Origin: JBOHRN01 sp050732775
Lineage (GTDB): Bacteria; Gemmatimonadota; Gemmatimonadetes; Longimicrobiales; Longimicrobiaceae
Direction: 5' to 3'
DNA length: 64,000 bases
NCBI GenBank assembly: GCA_050732775.1
Contig: JBOHRN010000029.1
Span: 3,900 to 67,899, forward strand
The position numbers and the translations under genes are program-made. Positions 1-8,271 of the stretch are shown piece by piece (position 1 is the stretch's first letter; every line of letters starts with the position of its first letter). The notes under the pieces are model-generated. The model saw nothing but the letters and a program-made list of their open reading frames with translations. It ran no database searches and was not told where the DNA came from.

Positions 1-1027
1 ACAAAACGGCGTGGACCCGCTGTCCGGTGAGGGCGCTGGTAAAAATGATCGGCACCCACTCCAGAAAGGGGACCCGCTCCCGCAGCTCCTTTTCGTACCT
101 CGGAGCGGTCATGGTGTCCTTGGCCACCAGGTCCCACTTGTTGGCGACTACCACTAGCCCGCACCCTGCCTTCCACGCCTTGTTGGCCACCCGGAAGTCC
201 TGGCGGCCTGGTGAGTGGGTGGCGTCGAGTAGAAGGGCGCAGACATCTGCCCGCTCGATCGCCCTTTCGGCGCGCAGCGCGCTGTAGTACTCGACCTGCT
301 CGCGGGCGCGGGCCTGGCGGCGCAGCCCGGCCGTGTCGACGAAGATGAGGGTGCGGCCGTGGTAGCGGAAGCGGGTATCGATGGCGTCGCGGGTGGTGCC
401 GGCGGTCTCGGAGACCACCAGCCGCTCTTCGCCCAGGAGCCGGTTCACCAAACTCGACTTGCCCACGTTCGGCTTGCCGATCACCGCCACCCGCGACGCC
501 TCGGGGTCTTCCTCTTCCGCAACTTCGGGGAGGCGGGAGAGGGTGGCGTCGAGTACGTCGCCGCTCCCCTTACCCGAAAGCGAGCTGACCGGGAGCGGCT
601 CGCCCAGCCCCAGCTGCCAGAAGTCGTGGTGAGCCACCGCCAGGGGCGAGCCCAGGTCGTCCACCTTGTTGACCACCAGCACGGCCGGTCGGCCGGAGCC
701 ACGCAGGTGATCGGCGATGCTGTAGTCCAGCGGGTGAGGTCCGGCCTTGCCGTCGACGATCTGTACCACCACGTCGGCCTCTTCGATGGCGGTCAGGACT
801 TGTTGGCGGACCAACCGGTCCATCGGCTCGTCCGGCTGGTCGATGAGTCCGCCCGTATCCACCAAGTAGAAGTCGCGGCCCGCCCACTCGGCGCGCGCGA
901 AGTTCCGGTCACGGGTCACCCCCGGGCGGTTTTCCACGATGGCGAGACGCCGGCCCAGCACCCGGTTGAAAAAGGTGGATTTGCCCACGTTGGGACGGCC
1001 GACCACCGCGACCACGGGAAGTGACAA
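1..1027 (-). CDS. der: Ribosome-associated GTPase Der (EngA), 3' end outside the window
   Basis: Tandem-GTPase that assists assembly of the 50S ribosomal subunit. About 342 residues are visible. The first P-loop GRPNVGKST lies at about residues 10-18 and the second, GKPNVGKSS, near residue 184; each domain has its own DTGG/DTAG switch and an N/KxD-type motif (VNKVDD, ANKWD). Two G domains in one chain are diagnostic of Der. The family is usually about 440 aa, so the C-terminal KH-like domain lies beyond the left edge. I chose the TTG at 1027 because it gives the usual short leader before the first P-loop; a GTG at 1015 is an alternative. A good promoter sits about 35 bp upstream. No strong Shine-Dalgarno is visible. 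Confidence 0.95.
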   Translation of the reverse strand, partial: MSLPVVAVVGRPNVGKSTFFNRVLGRRLAIVENRPGVTRDRNFARAEWAGRDFYLVDTGGLIDQPDEPMDRLVRQQVLTAIEEADVVVQIVDGKAGPHPLDYSIADHLRGSGRPAVLVVNKVDDLGSPLAVAHHDFWQLGLGEPLPVSSLSGKGSGDVLDATLSRLPEVAEEEDPEASRVAVIGKPNVGKSSLVNRLLGEERLVVSETAGTTRDAIDTRFRYHGRTLIFVDTAGLRRQARAREQVEYYSALRAERAIERADVCALLLDATHSPGRQDFRVANKAWKAGCGLVVVANKWDLVAKDTMTAPRYEKELRERVPFLEWVPIIFTSALTGQRVHAVL

Positions 1028-1062
1028 GGCAGGAAGGTGACTGTTATTTCGGGACCGGGCGG

Positions 1063-1091
1063 ATGATAACACCGAGACCGGCTCAGACCAA
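1063..1091 (-). promoter_or_regulatory. Predicted sigma-70 promoter of der
   Basis: On the minus strand, a -35 TTGGTC (1086-1091) and a -10 TATCAT (1063-1068) are separated by exactly 17 bp. Transcription would start near 1056 and leave a leader of about 30 nt before the TTG start of der. The promoter lies just downstream of the terminator that ends the TPR lipoprotein gene, so der is probably its own transcription unit. Confidence 0.55.
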
Positions 1092-1095
1092 GGTG

Positions 1096-1136
1096 AAAAA
1101 AACCGGGGGGACGATCGCCAGCTGGTATCGCCCCCC
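1096..1136 (-). terminator. Rho-independent terminator of the TPR lipoprotein gene
   Basis: Read on the minus strand, GGGGGGCGAT pairs with ATCG-T-CCCCCC (one bulged T) across an 11-12 nt loop. After GG comes a run of seven T. It begins about 30 nt after the stop codon at 1167, the place expected for an intrinsic terminator. A minus-strand read-through into der is therefore unlikely. Confidence 0.85.
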
Positions 1137-1166
1137 GTTGCTTACCGAACGGTATGGACTACCCGA

Positions 1167-2600
1167 TCACTCCACCACCTGGTACCCGTATCCGGTAGCC
1201 GGCACCTGCCCTCGGAACACCACCTCAAAAGGAACTGCCGTGTCTTCGGCCGGGGCTGACACGGTGACCGTCTCGGTGCCGATGGCCGAGCCGTCCGCGT
1301 AAAAAGTGAAGCGGAGCCGCACCGGGGTGCCCTCGGCCGCCGCGTTTCCCACCACCTCCCCTTCTACCGTGGACTCTTCCTCGCCGGGGCGGAGCCGCAG
1401 ATCGCGGAGGTGCACCGCGAACGCCTCATTGGCCCGTAGCACCCGCAGCGCCTCCCGGTTCTGCTCGAGCTCCCGGTAGGCGCGGGCTAAGATCAGGTTG
1501 GCGCTTTCGTTGGCCGGGTCCAACTCGGCCAGCCGCTCGCCGATGGGGATCATCTCCCGGTACCTATCGCGCGCGTAGAGGGAGTTCTCCCAGTTGTACC
1601 AGGCGTCCCGGTTGTGCGGATTGGCCTCGGTTACCCGTTCAAAAGCGCTGGCGGCCAGTTCGTACTCCTCGGCTTGGAAGAGAGATACCCCCAGCCGGAA
1701 GAGGGCGAGTTCGTCGAGCGCAGGGTCGGCCAGCACTTCGTCGAAGAGGGCACGGGCCTCACCCTGCTTGCCCTGCCGGGCCAGAGCCACCGCCAAGTTG
1801 CTCTTGGCCTCGATATCTTGCGGGTTATCCTCCACGTAACCGCGGTAGAACTCCTCGGCCTCGGCAAAGCGTTCGGTAAAGATGAGCAGGTTCCCCAGGT
1901 TGGCGAGGACTTCGGCCTTGGTCTCGGCCCGGGCCTCTGCCTCCTCCTCGCTCAACTCCCGGACGGGTTGCCGCTCGGCCGCCGCGAGCGCCTCCTGGTA
2001 CATGTCCGTGGCCCGCTCCACGTCACCTGCCTGGGTATGGACGATGGCGAGGTTCTGGTAAGATTCCGGGCGCTTGTCGTAGATCAGGTTGGCGTTCGTC
2101 CACGCCCGGACGGCGGCGTCGGCGTCGCCGGCGTTGTACTGCTCGGCTCCCTGATTGAAGGCGTTGACCCACGCCTGCTCGCGGGCGGGGTCTACGTCCA
2201 GTTCGTACGCGGGGTAGATCTCGACCGCCCGGGTGAACATGCTATCGGCGCCCTGGTAGTCGCGGAGCCCCGCGTAGGCGAGCCCGGCGCCGTAGTAGTG
2301 GATGGGGTTCCCCGGCTCGGCTTCGATACCCGCGAGAGATTCGCTCAGGGCCATCTGGTAGCGGGCAGGGGCCTCGGCGCTCTCCTCTCGCTCGAGGGCC
2401 TGGCCCTGGGTCACGCCCAGGAGTGCCTTGACCGAGTACTCGGTCTCGCTGGGCGGGGTGCCGGGTGGGTACTCCTCTCCGGTCACCGGGTTGGTCTGGG
2501 GCCCGGCCGGCGCCGCTCCTACCCCGGTGCCGGCGGCGCAAGCGGCCGACAAGGCGGTAACTGCCAGCGTACACGCCACTCCGAAGCGAAATTTGCTCAT
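1167..2600 (-). CDS. TPR-repeat lipoprotein with C-terminal beta domain
   Basis: Predicted lipoprotein of 477 aa, function unknown. The start at 2600 gives a basic, hydrophobic leader ending in a lipobox (LSAAC, Cys21) and has GGAGAA about 7 nt upstream. Residues of about 60-380 hold tetratricopeptide-type helix pairs with typical A/G/Y/F spacing, for example around the segments NPIHYYGAGLAYAGLRDYQG and ANLGNLLIFTERFAEAEEFY. The last 90 residues look like an all-beta FxLYD-type domain, with a EGEVVGN...FYADGSAIG pattern. Such proteins usually serve as scaffolds at the cell envelope. It is probably transcribed alone: a promoter at 2650-2678 and a terminator at 1096-1136 bracket it. Confidence 0.8.
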   Translation of the reverse strand: MSKFRFGVACTLAVTALSAACAAGTGVGAAPAGPQTNPVTGEEYPPGTPPSETEYSVKALLGVTQGQALEREESAEAPARYQMALSESLAGIEAEPGNPIHYYGAGLAYAGLRDYQGADSMFTRAVEIYPAYELDVDPAREQAWVNAFNQGAEQYNAGDADAAVRAWTNANLIYDKRPESYQNLAIVHTQAGDVERATDMYQEALAAAERQPVRELSEEEAEARAETKAEVLANLGNLLIFTERFAEAEEFYRGYVEDNPQDIEAKSNLAVALARQGKQGEARALFDEVLADPALDELALFRLGVSLFQAEEYELAASAFERVTEANPHNRDAWYNWENSLYARDRYREMIPIGERLAELDPANESANLILARAYRELEQNREALRVLRANEAFAVHLRDLRLRPGEEESTVEGEVVGNAAAEGTPVRLRFTFYADGSAIGTETVTVSAPAEDTAVPFEVVFRGQVPATGYGYQVVE

Positions 2601-2649
2601 CCCATTTCTCCGTTGAAGGGTTTCGGTGCCCTGGTGGGGTACCGTTGCA

Positions 2650-2678
2650 AAAATCCCTCCAGGCGTCCGGTTAGGCAA
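2650..2678 (-). promoter_or_regulatory. Possible promoter of the TPR lipoprotein gene
   Basis: Minus-strand TTGCCT (2673-2678) and GATTTT (2650-2655) are spaced 17 bp, inside and just after the 3' end of larC. Both hexamers are only partial matches, so this is a modest prediction. It would give a leader of about 43 nt. Confidence 0.35.
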
Positions 2679-3837
2679 CACCGTCGGCCAGGAGGGCACG
2701 GTAGACCTCGAGCGGAGAGAGCCCGAGCGCCTCTCCCGCCCGTGCCACGTCGTCATACTCCGGTTTGGACCAAGTAGTACCATCAGGGCGGGTGGATCGT
2801 TTCACCCGGACCTTCTGCCCCCGCCACTCGATGGTCTCTGCTCGGCGCGGGAGCGAGGACCGCTCCACCTGCCACCAACGAGCCCCCAGCGTGGAGCTAT
2901 GCGCGAAAAGGGCGGCCCGCACCCCCTCCCCCGCCTCCGGGCGGGCGAGCGCCTCGAGGCGGAAACCGGGCCTCCCCTTCTTCATCTGCACGGGGGTAAC
3001 GGTAACGTCCAGGGCGCCGGCAACGCTTAACCCCTCCACCAGCGGCGGCAAGTATTCGGGCGACATGTCGTCAATATCGGCTTGTATGATCAGCAACCGC
3101 TCGCTCTCTACCGGGCCCCCGGCCTCGGCGGCGATCAGCCGCAGGCAGTTGGGCCGCCCTTCATGGTTCCGGCTACCCGCCCCGAAGCCGGTGGCCCGGG
3201 GCGTAAAGCTCGGCGGCGGGGGAGAGCCGCCGGTAAGGGCCTTGAGGATGGCGGCGCCGGTGGGCGTGGTACGCTCCCCCTCCAACTCCGGGTCGTCGCG
3301 TACCTCGACCCCCTCTAGCAGCTTGAGCACCGCGGGTGGGGGTAGCGGAAAATCGCCGTGCTCCATCTTCGCCCAGCCCCGGCCCAGCGCCACCGGCCGG
3401 GTGTGAAAGCGCTCGAAGCCGAGTTGGTGACAGCCGGCCACGGAGCCGAGCACGTCTATGATGGCGTCCAAGGCGCCGACCTCGTGGAAGTGGACCTTGT
3501 CCGGGCTGGTGCCGTGAACCGTGGCCTCGGCCTCGGCCAGCAGGCGGAAGGCCGCGGTGGCTGTCTCCTTGGCGTGGGTGGGAGCCGTGCTTCGGTCGAT
3601 GATCTCTAGCACGTCCGCTAGCTGGCGGTGGGTCTCTTGGGGGGGTAGGTCGAGTTCTACCCGGGTACACGCCACCCCAGCCCGGTCGGTACTGCCAACC
3701 CGGACCTCTACCGGCCCGAGTTTGAGGTCTCGCACAAAGTCGCGCAGCCAACCGGCCGGGAGCCCGAGGTCCACCAGGGCGGCGAGAGTCATGTCGCCGC
3801 TGATGCCGCTAAACGGGTCAAAGATCAGAGTACGCAT
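2671..3837 (-). CDS. larC: LarC-type nickel insertase (nickel-pincer cofactor synthesis)
   Basis: Likely the CTP-dependent nickel chelatase that puts Ni into pyridinium-3,5-bisthiocarboxylic acid mononucleotide, the cofactor of lactate racemase-like enzymes. At 388 aa it has the full family length. The N-terminal FDPFSGISGDM segment and the VHFHEVGALDAIIDV segment (near residues 120-135) are family signatures. In Lactobacillus larC needs a programmed frameshift; here it is one open frame. The ATG at 3837 starts 1 bp after the purH stop, so it is coupled to the purine genes. No larA, larB or larE is in the window, so the client enzyme is unknown. Confidence 0.85.
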   Translation of the reverse strand: MRTLIFDPFSGISGDMTLAALVDLGLPAGWLRDFVRDLKLGPVEVRVGSTDRAGVACTRVELDLPPQETHRQLADVLEIIDRSTAPTHAKETATAAFRLLAEAEATVHGTSPDKVHFHEVGALDAIIDVLGSVAGCHQLGFERFHTRPVALGRGWAKMEHGDFPLPPPAVLKLLEGVEVRDDPELEGERTTPTGAAILKALTGGSPPPPSFTPRATGFGAGSRNHEGRPNCLRLIAAEAGGPVESERLLIIQADIDDMSPEYLPPLVEGLSVAGALDVTVTPVQMKKGRPGFRLEALARPEAGEGVRAALFAHSSTLGARWWQVERSSLPRRAETIEWRGQKVRVKRSTRPDGTTWSKPEYDDVARAGEALGLSPLEVYRALLADGVA

Positions 3838-3838
3838 C

Positions 3839-5365
3839 TCAGTGCCTGAAAAGCCGCTGGCCCGTAAAAACCATGGCGACACCGTGCTCGTCGGCGGCGC
3901 GAACCACCTCCGGGTCACGCTTGGACCCGCCCGGCTGGACGATGGCCGAGACCCCCTGCTCCGCGGCTATATCCACGCCGTCGCGGAAGGGGAAGAAACC
4001 GTCCGAGGCCAGCACTGTCCCCCCCAAGTCAAAGCCGTTCTCGCGCGCCTTGGAGACCGCCAGCTTAGAGGCGTCGACCCGGCTGGCGAGCCCGCCCCCG
4101 ATCCCGATGGCCTGGCCGCGGCGGGCCAGCAAGACCGCGTTAGACTTGACCGAGGCCACCGCCCGCCAGCCGAACTCGAGATCGGCGAGCTCGCGCGCCG
4201 ACGGCTCCCTTTGGGTAACCGTGCGCCAGCCACTGGTGGAGGGGGCGGGGGACGGATCTTGGACCAGGACACCGAAGAGCGTGCTCGAGAGACGCTGGGA
4301 GGGGTTTCCGGCTCCGTACTCGACCAGCCGGAGGTTCTTCTTACGCCGCAGAACCTCGAGCGCCCCGGGCGCGAATGACGGCGCCGCCACCGCTTCGACA
4401 AAGTTGGGGGCGATCATCCCGGCGAGCCCGGTGTCCACCTCCCGGTTGAGCGCCACCACCGAACCGAAGGCGCTCGAGGAGTCGGCTTCCCAGGCCAGCC
4501 CGAAAGCTTCGGCGGCCTGGCTACCCACGGCGACGCCACACGGGCTGGCGTGTTTGATGACGGCACACGCCGCTTCGTCCGTCCACGCCGAGACCGCCAG
4601 GAGCCCGGCGTCCAAGTCGAGGAGGTTGTTGTAAGAGAGCTCTCTGCCGTGAATTTGGCGCACGCCGGAGCCACCGTGCCCGTACCAAGCCGCCCGCTGG
4701 CCGGGGTTTTCCCCGTAACGGAGGTCCAGCCGCTTGGAAAGCAGCAGATTGAGAGTTTCGGGAAGGTGATCACCCCCCTGCTGCCCGGCTTTCTGGCCAA
4801 AAAAGGCGGAGATGGCGGCGTCGTAAGCCGAGGTGTGCGCGAACGCCTTGCGCGCCAGCCGGAGGCGCAGGACGTGCTGCTCTTGCGCGGGGGTGTCGAG
4901 CGAAGAGAGAACTTCGTCGTAGTCGGCGGGGTCTGCCACCGCCCACACCCGCTGGTGGTTTTTTGCGGCGGCGCGGAGCATGGCCGGGCCGCCGACGTCG
5001 ATCCGTTCCACCGCCTCCGGCAGCGAAATCTCCGCTCGCGCCACGGCCTCCCGGAAGGGGTACAAGTTTACCGCCACCAAGCTGATCTCCCCGTAACCGT
5101 GCTCCTCCATCTCGCCGCCGTCCGAAGAGTTTTCTGTGCGGGCGAGGATGCCGGCGTGGACGGCCGGGTGCAGAGTCTTGACCCTACCGCCCAAAATTTC
5201 GGGGTGTCCGGTCAGCTCGCCCACTTCCCGGACCTCCAGATCGGCCCCGCGGAGCGCCTCCGCGGTGCCGCCGGTGGAGACCAGCGACCAGCCCCGCCCG
5301 GCGAGCGCGCGCGCGAACCGGTCTAGCCCGGTTTTGTCCGAAACGCTCAGGAGGGCCGTGGGCAC
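3839..5365 (-). CDS. purH: Bifunctional AICAR transformylase / IMP cyclohydrolase
   Basis: Performs the last two steps of de novo IMP synthesis in the cytoplasm, using 10-formyl-THF. At 508 aa it is normal length. The N-terminal MGS-like cyclohydrolase domain (about 1-190) has LLSVSDKTGL, STGGTA and the GGRVKTLHPAVHAGIL signature. The C-terminal transformylase domain holds the catalytic Lys-His in IKHASPCGVA, and RYGENPGQ. The start is a GTG inside the end of purN (19-bp overlap). It is part of the chain nadA-MBL-purN-purH-larC. Confidence 0.97.
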   Translation of the reverse strand: MPTALLSVSDKTGLDRFARALAGRGWSLVSTGGTAEALRGADLEVREVGELTGHPEILGGRVKTLHPAVHAGILARTENSSDGGEMEEHGYGEISLVAVNLYPFREAVARAEISLPEAVERIDVGGPAMLRAAAKNHQRVWAVADPADYDEVLSSLDTPAQEQHVLRLRLARKAFAHTSAYDAAISAFFGQKAGQQGGDHLPETLNLLLSKRLDLRYGENPGQRAAWYGHGGSGVRQIHGRELSYNNLLDLDAGLLAVSAWTDEAACAVIKHASPCGVAVGSQAAEAFGLAWEADSSSAFGSVVALNREVDTGLAGMIAPNFVEAVAAPSFAPGALEVLRRKKNLRLVEYGAGNPSQRLSSTLFGVLVQDPSPAPSTSGWRTVTQREPSARELADLEFGWRAVASVKSNAVLLARRGQAIGIGGGLASRVDASKLAVSKARENGFDLGGTVLASDGFFPFRDGVDIAAEQGVSAIVQPGGSKRDPEVVRAADEHGVAMVFTGQRLFRH

Positions 5366-6021
5366 GACAGTAGCGGAGCTGTGAGCTGCATGACCTCTGC
5401 CGGGGTGGGCGCTGGAGCGGCGGCGAGCGAGAAGCCGGGCTCCGTTGGCCGCCCAGGCGGCGCTTCGCCCCGTGCCAGCGCCTCGACCACGGCGGGGAGC
5501 AAGACCTTCTCGACCCGCTGCACTCGCCGGGCGAGGGTCCCGGCCGTGTCACCCGGCAGAACGGGTACCGGCCACTGGGCCAGAATCGGCCCGGCGTCGT
5601 ACCTCTCGTCGACCAGGTGGACGGTGGCTCCCGAGACCCGGGCGCCGGAGTCGATCACCGCCTGGTGGACCGCCACTCCGTGCCTCCCTGCCCCCCCGAA
5701 ACAGGGCAGCAGGGCGGGATGGACGTTCACCATGCGCCCTCGAAAGCGCTCTACCACCCCGGCGGGGACCAGCCGCAGGTACCCGGCCAGGACCACCAGA
5801 TCGATAGAGCGGGAGGCCAGGGTGTCCGGCAAGTCACCGGGGGGGCATACCACCGACTCGATACCTAACCGGCCGGCCCGGCCGAGGCAGTTTGCTCCCT
5901 CCCGGTCGGCCACCAGCAGCTCCACCCGCGCGGGTGGGTCGGCGAGGGCCAGAAAGTGCCTAGCCAGAGATTCGAAGGTACTTCCCTCGCCCGAGGCGAG
6001 AACCGCCAGGCGCGCGCTCAC
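5347..6021 (-). CDS. purN: Phosphoribosylglycinamide formyltransferase PurN
   Basis: Converts GAR to FGAR with 10-formyl-THF, step three of purine synthesis. The 224 aa chain begins with the nucleotide-binding segment LAVLASGEGSTFESL. It contains the catalytic NVHPALLPCFGG segment, with the family Asn and His, and the folate-side HLVDERYDAGPILAQ. The GTG start overlaps the preceding stop as GTGA. The gene also overlaps purH by 19 bp, which indicates translational coupling. The C-terminus is about 20 aa longer than in E. coli. Confidence 0.95.
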   Translation of the reverse strand: MSARLAVLASGEGSTFESLARHFLALADPPARVELLVADREGANCLGRAGRLGIESVVCPPGDLPDTLASRSIDLVVLAGYLRLVPAGVVERFRGRMVNVHPALLPCFGGAGRHGVAVHQAVIDSGARVSGATVHLVDERYDAGPILAQWPVPVLPGDTAGTLARRVQRVEKVLLPAVVEALARGEAPPGRPTEPGFSLAAAPAPTPAEVMQLTAPLLSCPRPS

Positions 6022-6668
6022 GCCAGGCGGGCACCCCCAAAATCACCCACCAGGAACGGGTTAGAGACCATCTCCCGGTGTACCGTGGTCTCCGGTCCGT
6101 GACCCGGGTAAAGGACGGTGTCGCCGGGCAGGGTGAGGATCTCCTCGCGGATGGAGCGCATCAGAGTGGGGAGGTCGCCGCCGGGCAGGTCGGTGCGTCC
6201 GATGGAGCCCGCGAACACGCAGTCGGCCACCAGAGCGAAGCCCTTTCCCACCAGGATAACGTGGCCGGGGGTGTGGCCGGGGGTGTGGCGGACCTCTAAC
6301 TGGCTAGCCCCCACCTCGAGAGTGCCGCCGTGCACCAACTCCCGGTCGGGCGCGGGCGGTGGCTCGAGGCGGAGCCCGAACTGCTGCGCCTGTACTTGGG
6401 CGTTGTTGTACCAAGTCCGGTCGTCCGGGTGGAGGTAGACGGGCGCGCCGGTCAACTCTTTGGCGTGGGCTACCCCTTCGACGTGGTCGAGGTGGGCGTG
6501 CGTGAGCACGATAGCAGAGATGGAGACACCGTCCCGCCCGGCGGCCCGGAGCGCCGCCGGCGCCGCCGCGCCGGCGTCCACCAACACCCCTTCGGCACCG
6601 CAACTAACCAGGTAGCTGTTCTGCCCGAAGGCACCGCCGCTAAAGGTTTGGACGCGGATGTCAGGCAC
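6018..6668 (-). CDS. Metallo-beta-lactamase-fold hydrolase (glyoxalase II-like)
   Basis: Cytoplasmic 216 aa MBL-fold protein with the dizinc motif THAHLDHVEG (HxHxDH), then HTPGHTPGHV, a metal-bridging Asp in LVADCVFAGSIGRTDL, and a final PGHGPET. This set is typical of YcbL/glyoxalase II-like thioester hydrolases, which act on S-lactoylglutathione or related thioesters. The real substrate cannot be read from sequence. bshA elsewhere in the window suggests bacillithiol rather than glutathione, so a bacillithiol conjugate is possible (inference). The GTG start overlaps nadA by 8 bp. Confidence 0.85.
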   Translation of the reverse strand: MPDIRVQTFSGGAFGQNSYLVSCGAEGVLVDAGAAAPAALRAAGRDGVSISAIVLTHAHLDHVEGVAHAKELTGAPVYLHPDDRTWYNNAQVQAQQFGLRLEPPPAPDRELVHGGTLEVGASQLEVRHTPGHTPGHVILVGKGFALVADCVFAGSIGRTDLPGGDLPTLMRSIREEILTLPGDTVLYPGHGPETTVHREMVSNPFLVGDFGGARLA

Positions 6669-7695
6669 AACCGCAGCCGCCGGGGCGAAGACCCGCCGCC
6701 TCCAGCGCCTCCTCTTCGTCCGTGGGGGGCCGCCACCCGCCCGACAGCTCGAGCATCCGGCGCAGCGCCCGCTCGGCCTTTTCCCTGACCTTGTCGTCCA
6801 ACACCACCTCGTGCTCGAGGTGGTCCAGCGACCACGCCAACTTGGCCAGGGTGTTCATCTTCATGTTACCGCATATGGCCGCGCCCGACAGCGGGACCAG
6901 GGTCTTGCCGGGAAAACGGCTCTTGAGCCGGTCTACCAGTCCGCGCTCGGTACCGATGATGAGCTCGTCGTGCTCCTCGGCGATACTGACCATCCCCGAG
7001 GTGGACGAGACAAAGTCGGCCTCAGCGAGGAGGTCGCGCCGCGCCTCGGGGTGGATCACCACCTTGGCGCCGGGGTGTTTGCGCCTTGCCTCGGCCAGTT
7101 CTTCCAACACGAAGTCGTCGTGGACGTAGCAGTAGCCGTCCCAGGCGATCAGGTTCTCCCGGCCGGTTTTTTCGACCACGTAGCGGGCCAGGTTCCGGTC
7201 GGGCACGAAAAGGACGGTGCGGTCGCCGGGAACCGACTCGACCACCCGGACCGCGTTGGACGAGGTGCAACAGATGTCGGAGAGGGCCTTGACCTCGGCC
7301 GTGGAGTTTACGTACGCCACGGTGACCGCACCGGGGTGCTTGCGTTGGAGGGCTCGCAAGGCGTCTCCGGTCACGAAGTCGGCCATCGGGCAACCGGCCC
7401 GTAAATCGGGCATCAGCACCGTCTTTTCGGGGGAGAGTATCTTGGCCGTCTCGGCCATGAAGTGGACCCCGCAGAAGACGATTACGTCGGCGGCGGTCTC
7501 GGCCGCCTCTTGCGAAAGTCCGAGGGAATCCCCCACGAAGTCGCTGATCTCCTGGACCTCGACCCGCTGGTAGTTATGACCCAGGATGACGGCGTTGAGG
7601 ACTTCCTTGCGCCGGGCGATGCGCTCGCGCAACTCCCGGTCCGATAAGCGGGAGTACTCGATAGCGGTTGCGAAAGTGTCGGCGTGCTGGATCAA
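6661..7695 (-). CDS. nadA: Quinolinate synthase A
   Basis: [4Fe-4S] enzyme condensing iminoaspartate with dihydroxyacetone phosphate to quinolinate in NAD synthesis. At 344 aa it is typical. The three cluster cysteines are visible in VIVFCGVHFMAETAK, SDICCTSSNA and AAICGNMKMNTL. The early LGHNYQ motif and the SSTSGMV segment also fit. The C-terminus carries an extra Cys-rich GGCGCA tail. GAGGTAACC before the ATG is a fair ribosome site. nadC lies 43 kb away in the window; nadB was not found. It heads the purine/larC run. Confidence 0.97.
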   Translation of the reverse strand: MIQHADTFATAIEYSRLSDRELRERIARRKEVLNAVILGHNYQRVEVQEISDFVGDSLGLSQEAAETAADVIVFCGVHFMAETAKILSPEKTVLMPDLRAGCPMADFVTGDALRALQRKHPGAVTVAYVNSTAEVKALSDICCTSSNAVRVVESVPGDRTVLFVPDRNLARYVVEKTGRENLIAWDGYCYVHDDFVLEELAEARRKHPGAKVVIHPEARRDLLAEADFVSSTSGMVSIAEEHDELIIGTERGLVDRLKSRFPGKTLVPLSGAAICGNMKMNTLAKLAWSLDHLEHEVVLDDKVREKAERALRRMLELSGGWRPPTDEEEALEAAGLRPGGCGCA

Positions 7696-7727
7696 CGGTT
7701 ACCTCGGGCTCGGTTTACCTACCGGAG

Positions 7728-7769
7728 ACTCCACGGGCCCGCGGGACGTATCTCACGGGCCCGCGGAGT
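7728..7769. other. GC-rich hairpin between erpA and nadA
   Basis: An imperfect inverted repeat, ACTCC-A-CGGGCCCG-CGG against its mirror, spans 42 bp. Each arm contains the self-complementary core CGGGCCCG. No T-run follows on either strand. It lies 21 bp after the erpA stop and 33 bp before the nadA start, so it may slow or stop transcription from erpA, or protect RNA ends. Confidence 0.5.
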
Positions 7770-7790
7770 GAGCGGTGACTAGACCCCTGC

Positions 7791-8144
7791 TCAGACTGTA
7801 AAGCTACTTCCGCACCCGCACCCACCGCTGGCGTTCGGATTGTTGAAAGTGAAGCCCGAGCCCTGGAAAGTTGTCACGTAGTCGATCTCGGTGCCCGTGA
7901 GGTACTGGTGGCTGAAGGGGTCCACGAACAGCCGCAGCCCTTGCAACTCGAAGACCACGTCGTCGTCGTTGGGCTCGTCCTCGATGTTGAGTCCGTACTG
8001 GAAGCCGGAGCAGCCCCCGGGGAGCACGCCCACGCGCAGTCCGGCGTTCTCCTTCGCGTCCTGCTCCGACATGTACTTCTTAACCTCTTCCGCCGCGGTC
8101 GCGGAGAGGGAGATGGGAGTCTCTAGCTTGGTTTCTGTCTGCAT
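7791..8144 (-). CDS. erpA: A-type iron-sulfur carrier (ErpA/IscA family)
   Basis: Small carrier that hands [2Fe-2S]/[4Fe-4S] clusters to apo-enzymes. The 117 aa from the ATG at 8144 (MQTETK) match the normal family length. The three ligand cysteines are in LPGGCSGFQYG and the C-terminal SGGCGCGSS. A likely client, NadA, is encoded next downstream. It has its own promoter about 80 bp upstream. ErpA, IscA and SufA cannot be told apart with confidence from sequence alone, so the gene symbol is the nearest fit. Confidence 0.9.
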   Translation of the reverse strand: MQTETKLETPISLSATAAEEVKKYMSEQDAKENAGLRVGVLPGGCSGFQYGLNIEDEPNDDDVVFELQGLRLFVDPFSHQYLTGTEIDYVTTFQGSGFTFNNPNASGGCGCGSSFTV

Positions 8145-8220
8145 TCGTCTGGCCCATTTACGGTTCGTGAAGCGCTTCGGATGATACCCCAGAGCGCGGC
8201 TCCGGTTCGGTGGCAAGTGA

Positions 8221-8249
8221 AATCTATCGAAGTAAGACCCAAAGGTCAA
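8221..8249 (-). promoter_or_regulatory. Predicted sigma-70 promoter of the A-type carrier gene
   Basis: Minus-strand TTGACC (8244-8249), a 17-bp spacer, then TAGATT (8221-8226). The start of transcription would be near 8214, giving a leader of about 70 nt. It lies in the 127-bp gap after fabI. Confidence 0.55.
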
Positions 8250-8271
8250 AAGGAGCCGCTCACGGCGCTGG

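Noticed and set aside
1614..2777. A 387-codon plus-strand frame opposite the TPR lipoprotein
   Set aside because: Shadow of the TPR gene; low-complexity Gly/Leu/Arg composition and no motif.
6255..6295. A short tandem repeat (gtggccgggg type) in the MBL hydrolase gene
   Set aside because: It encodes the family motif HTPGHTPGH, so it is explained by the protein sequence.
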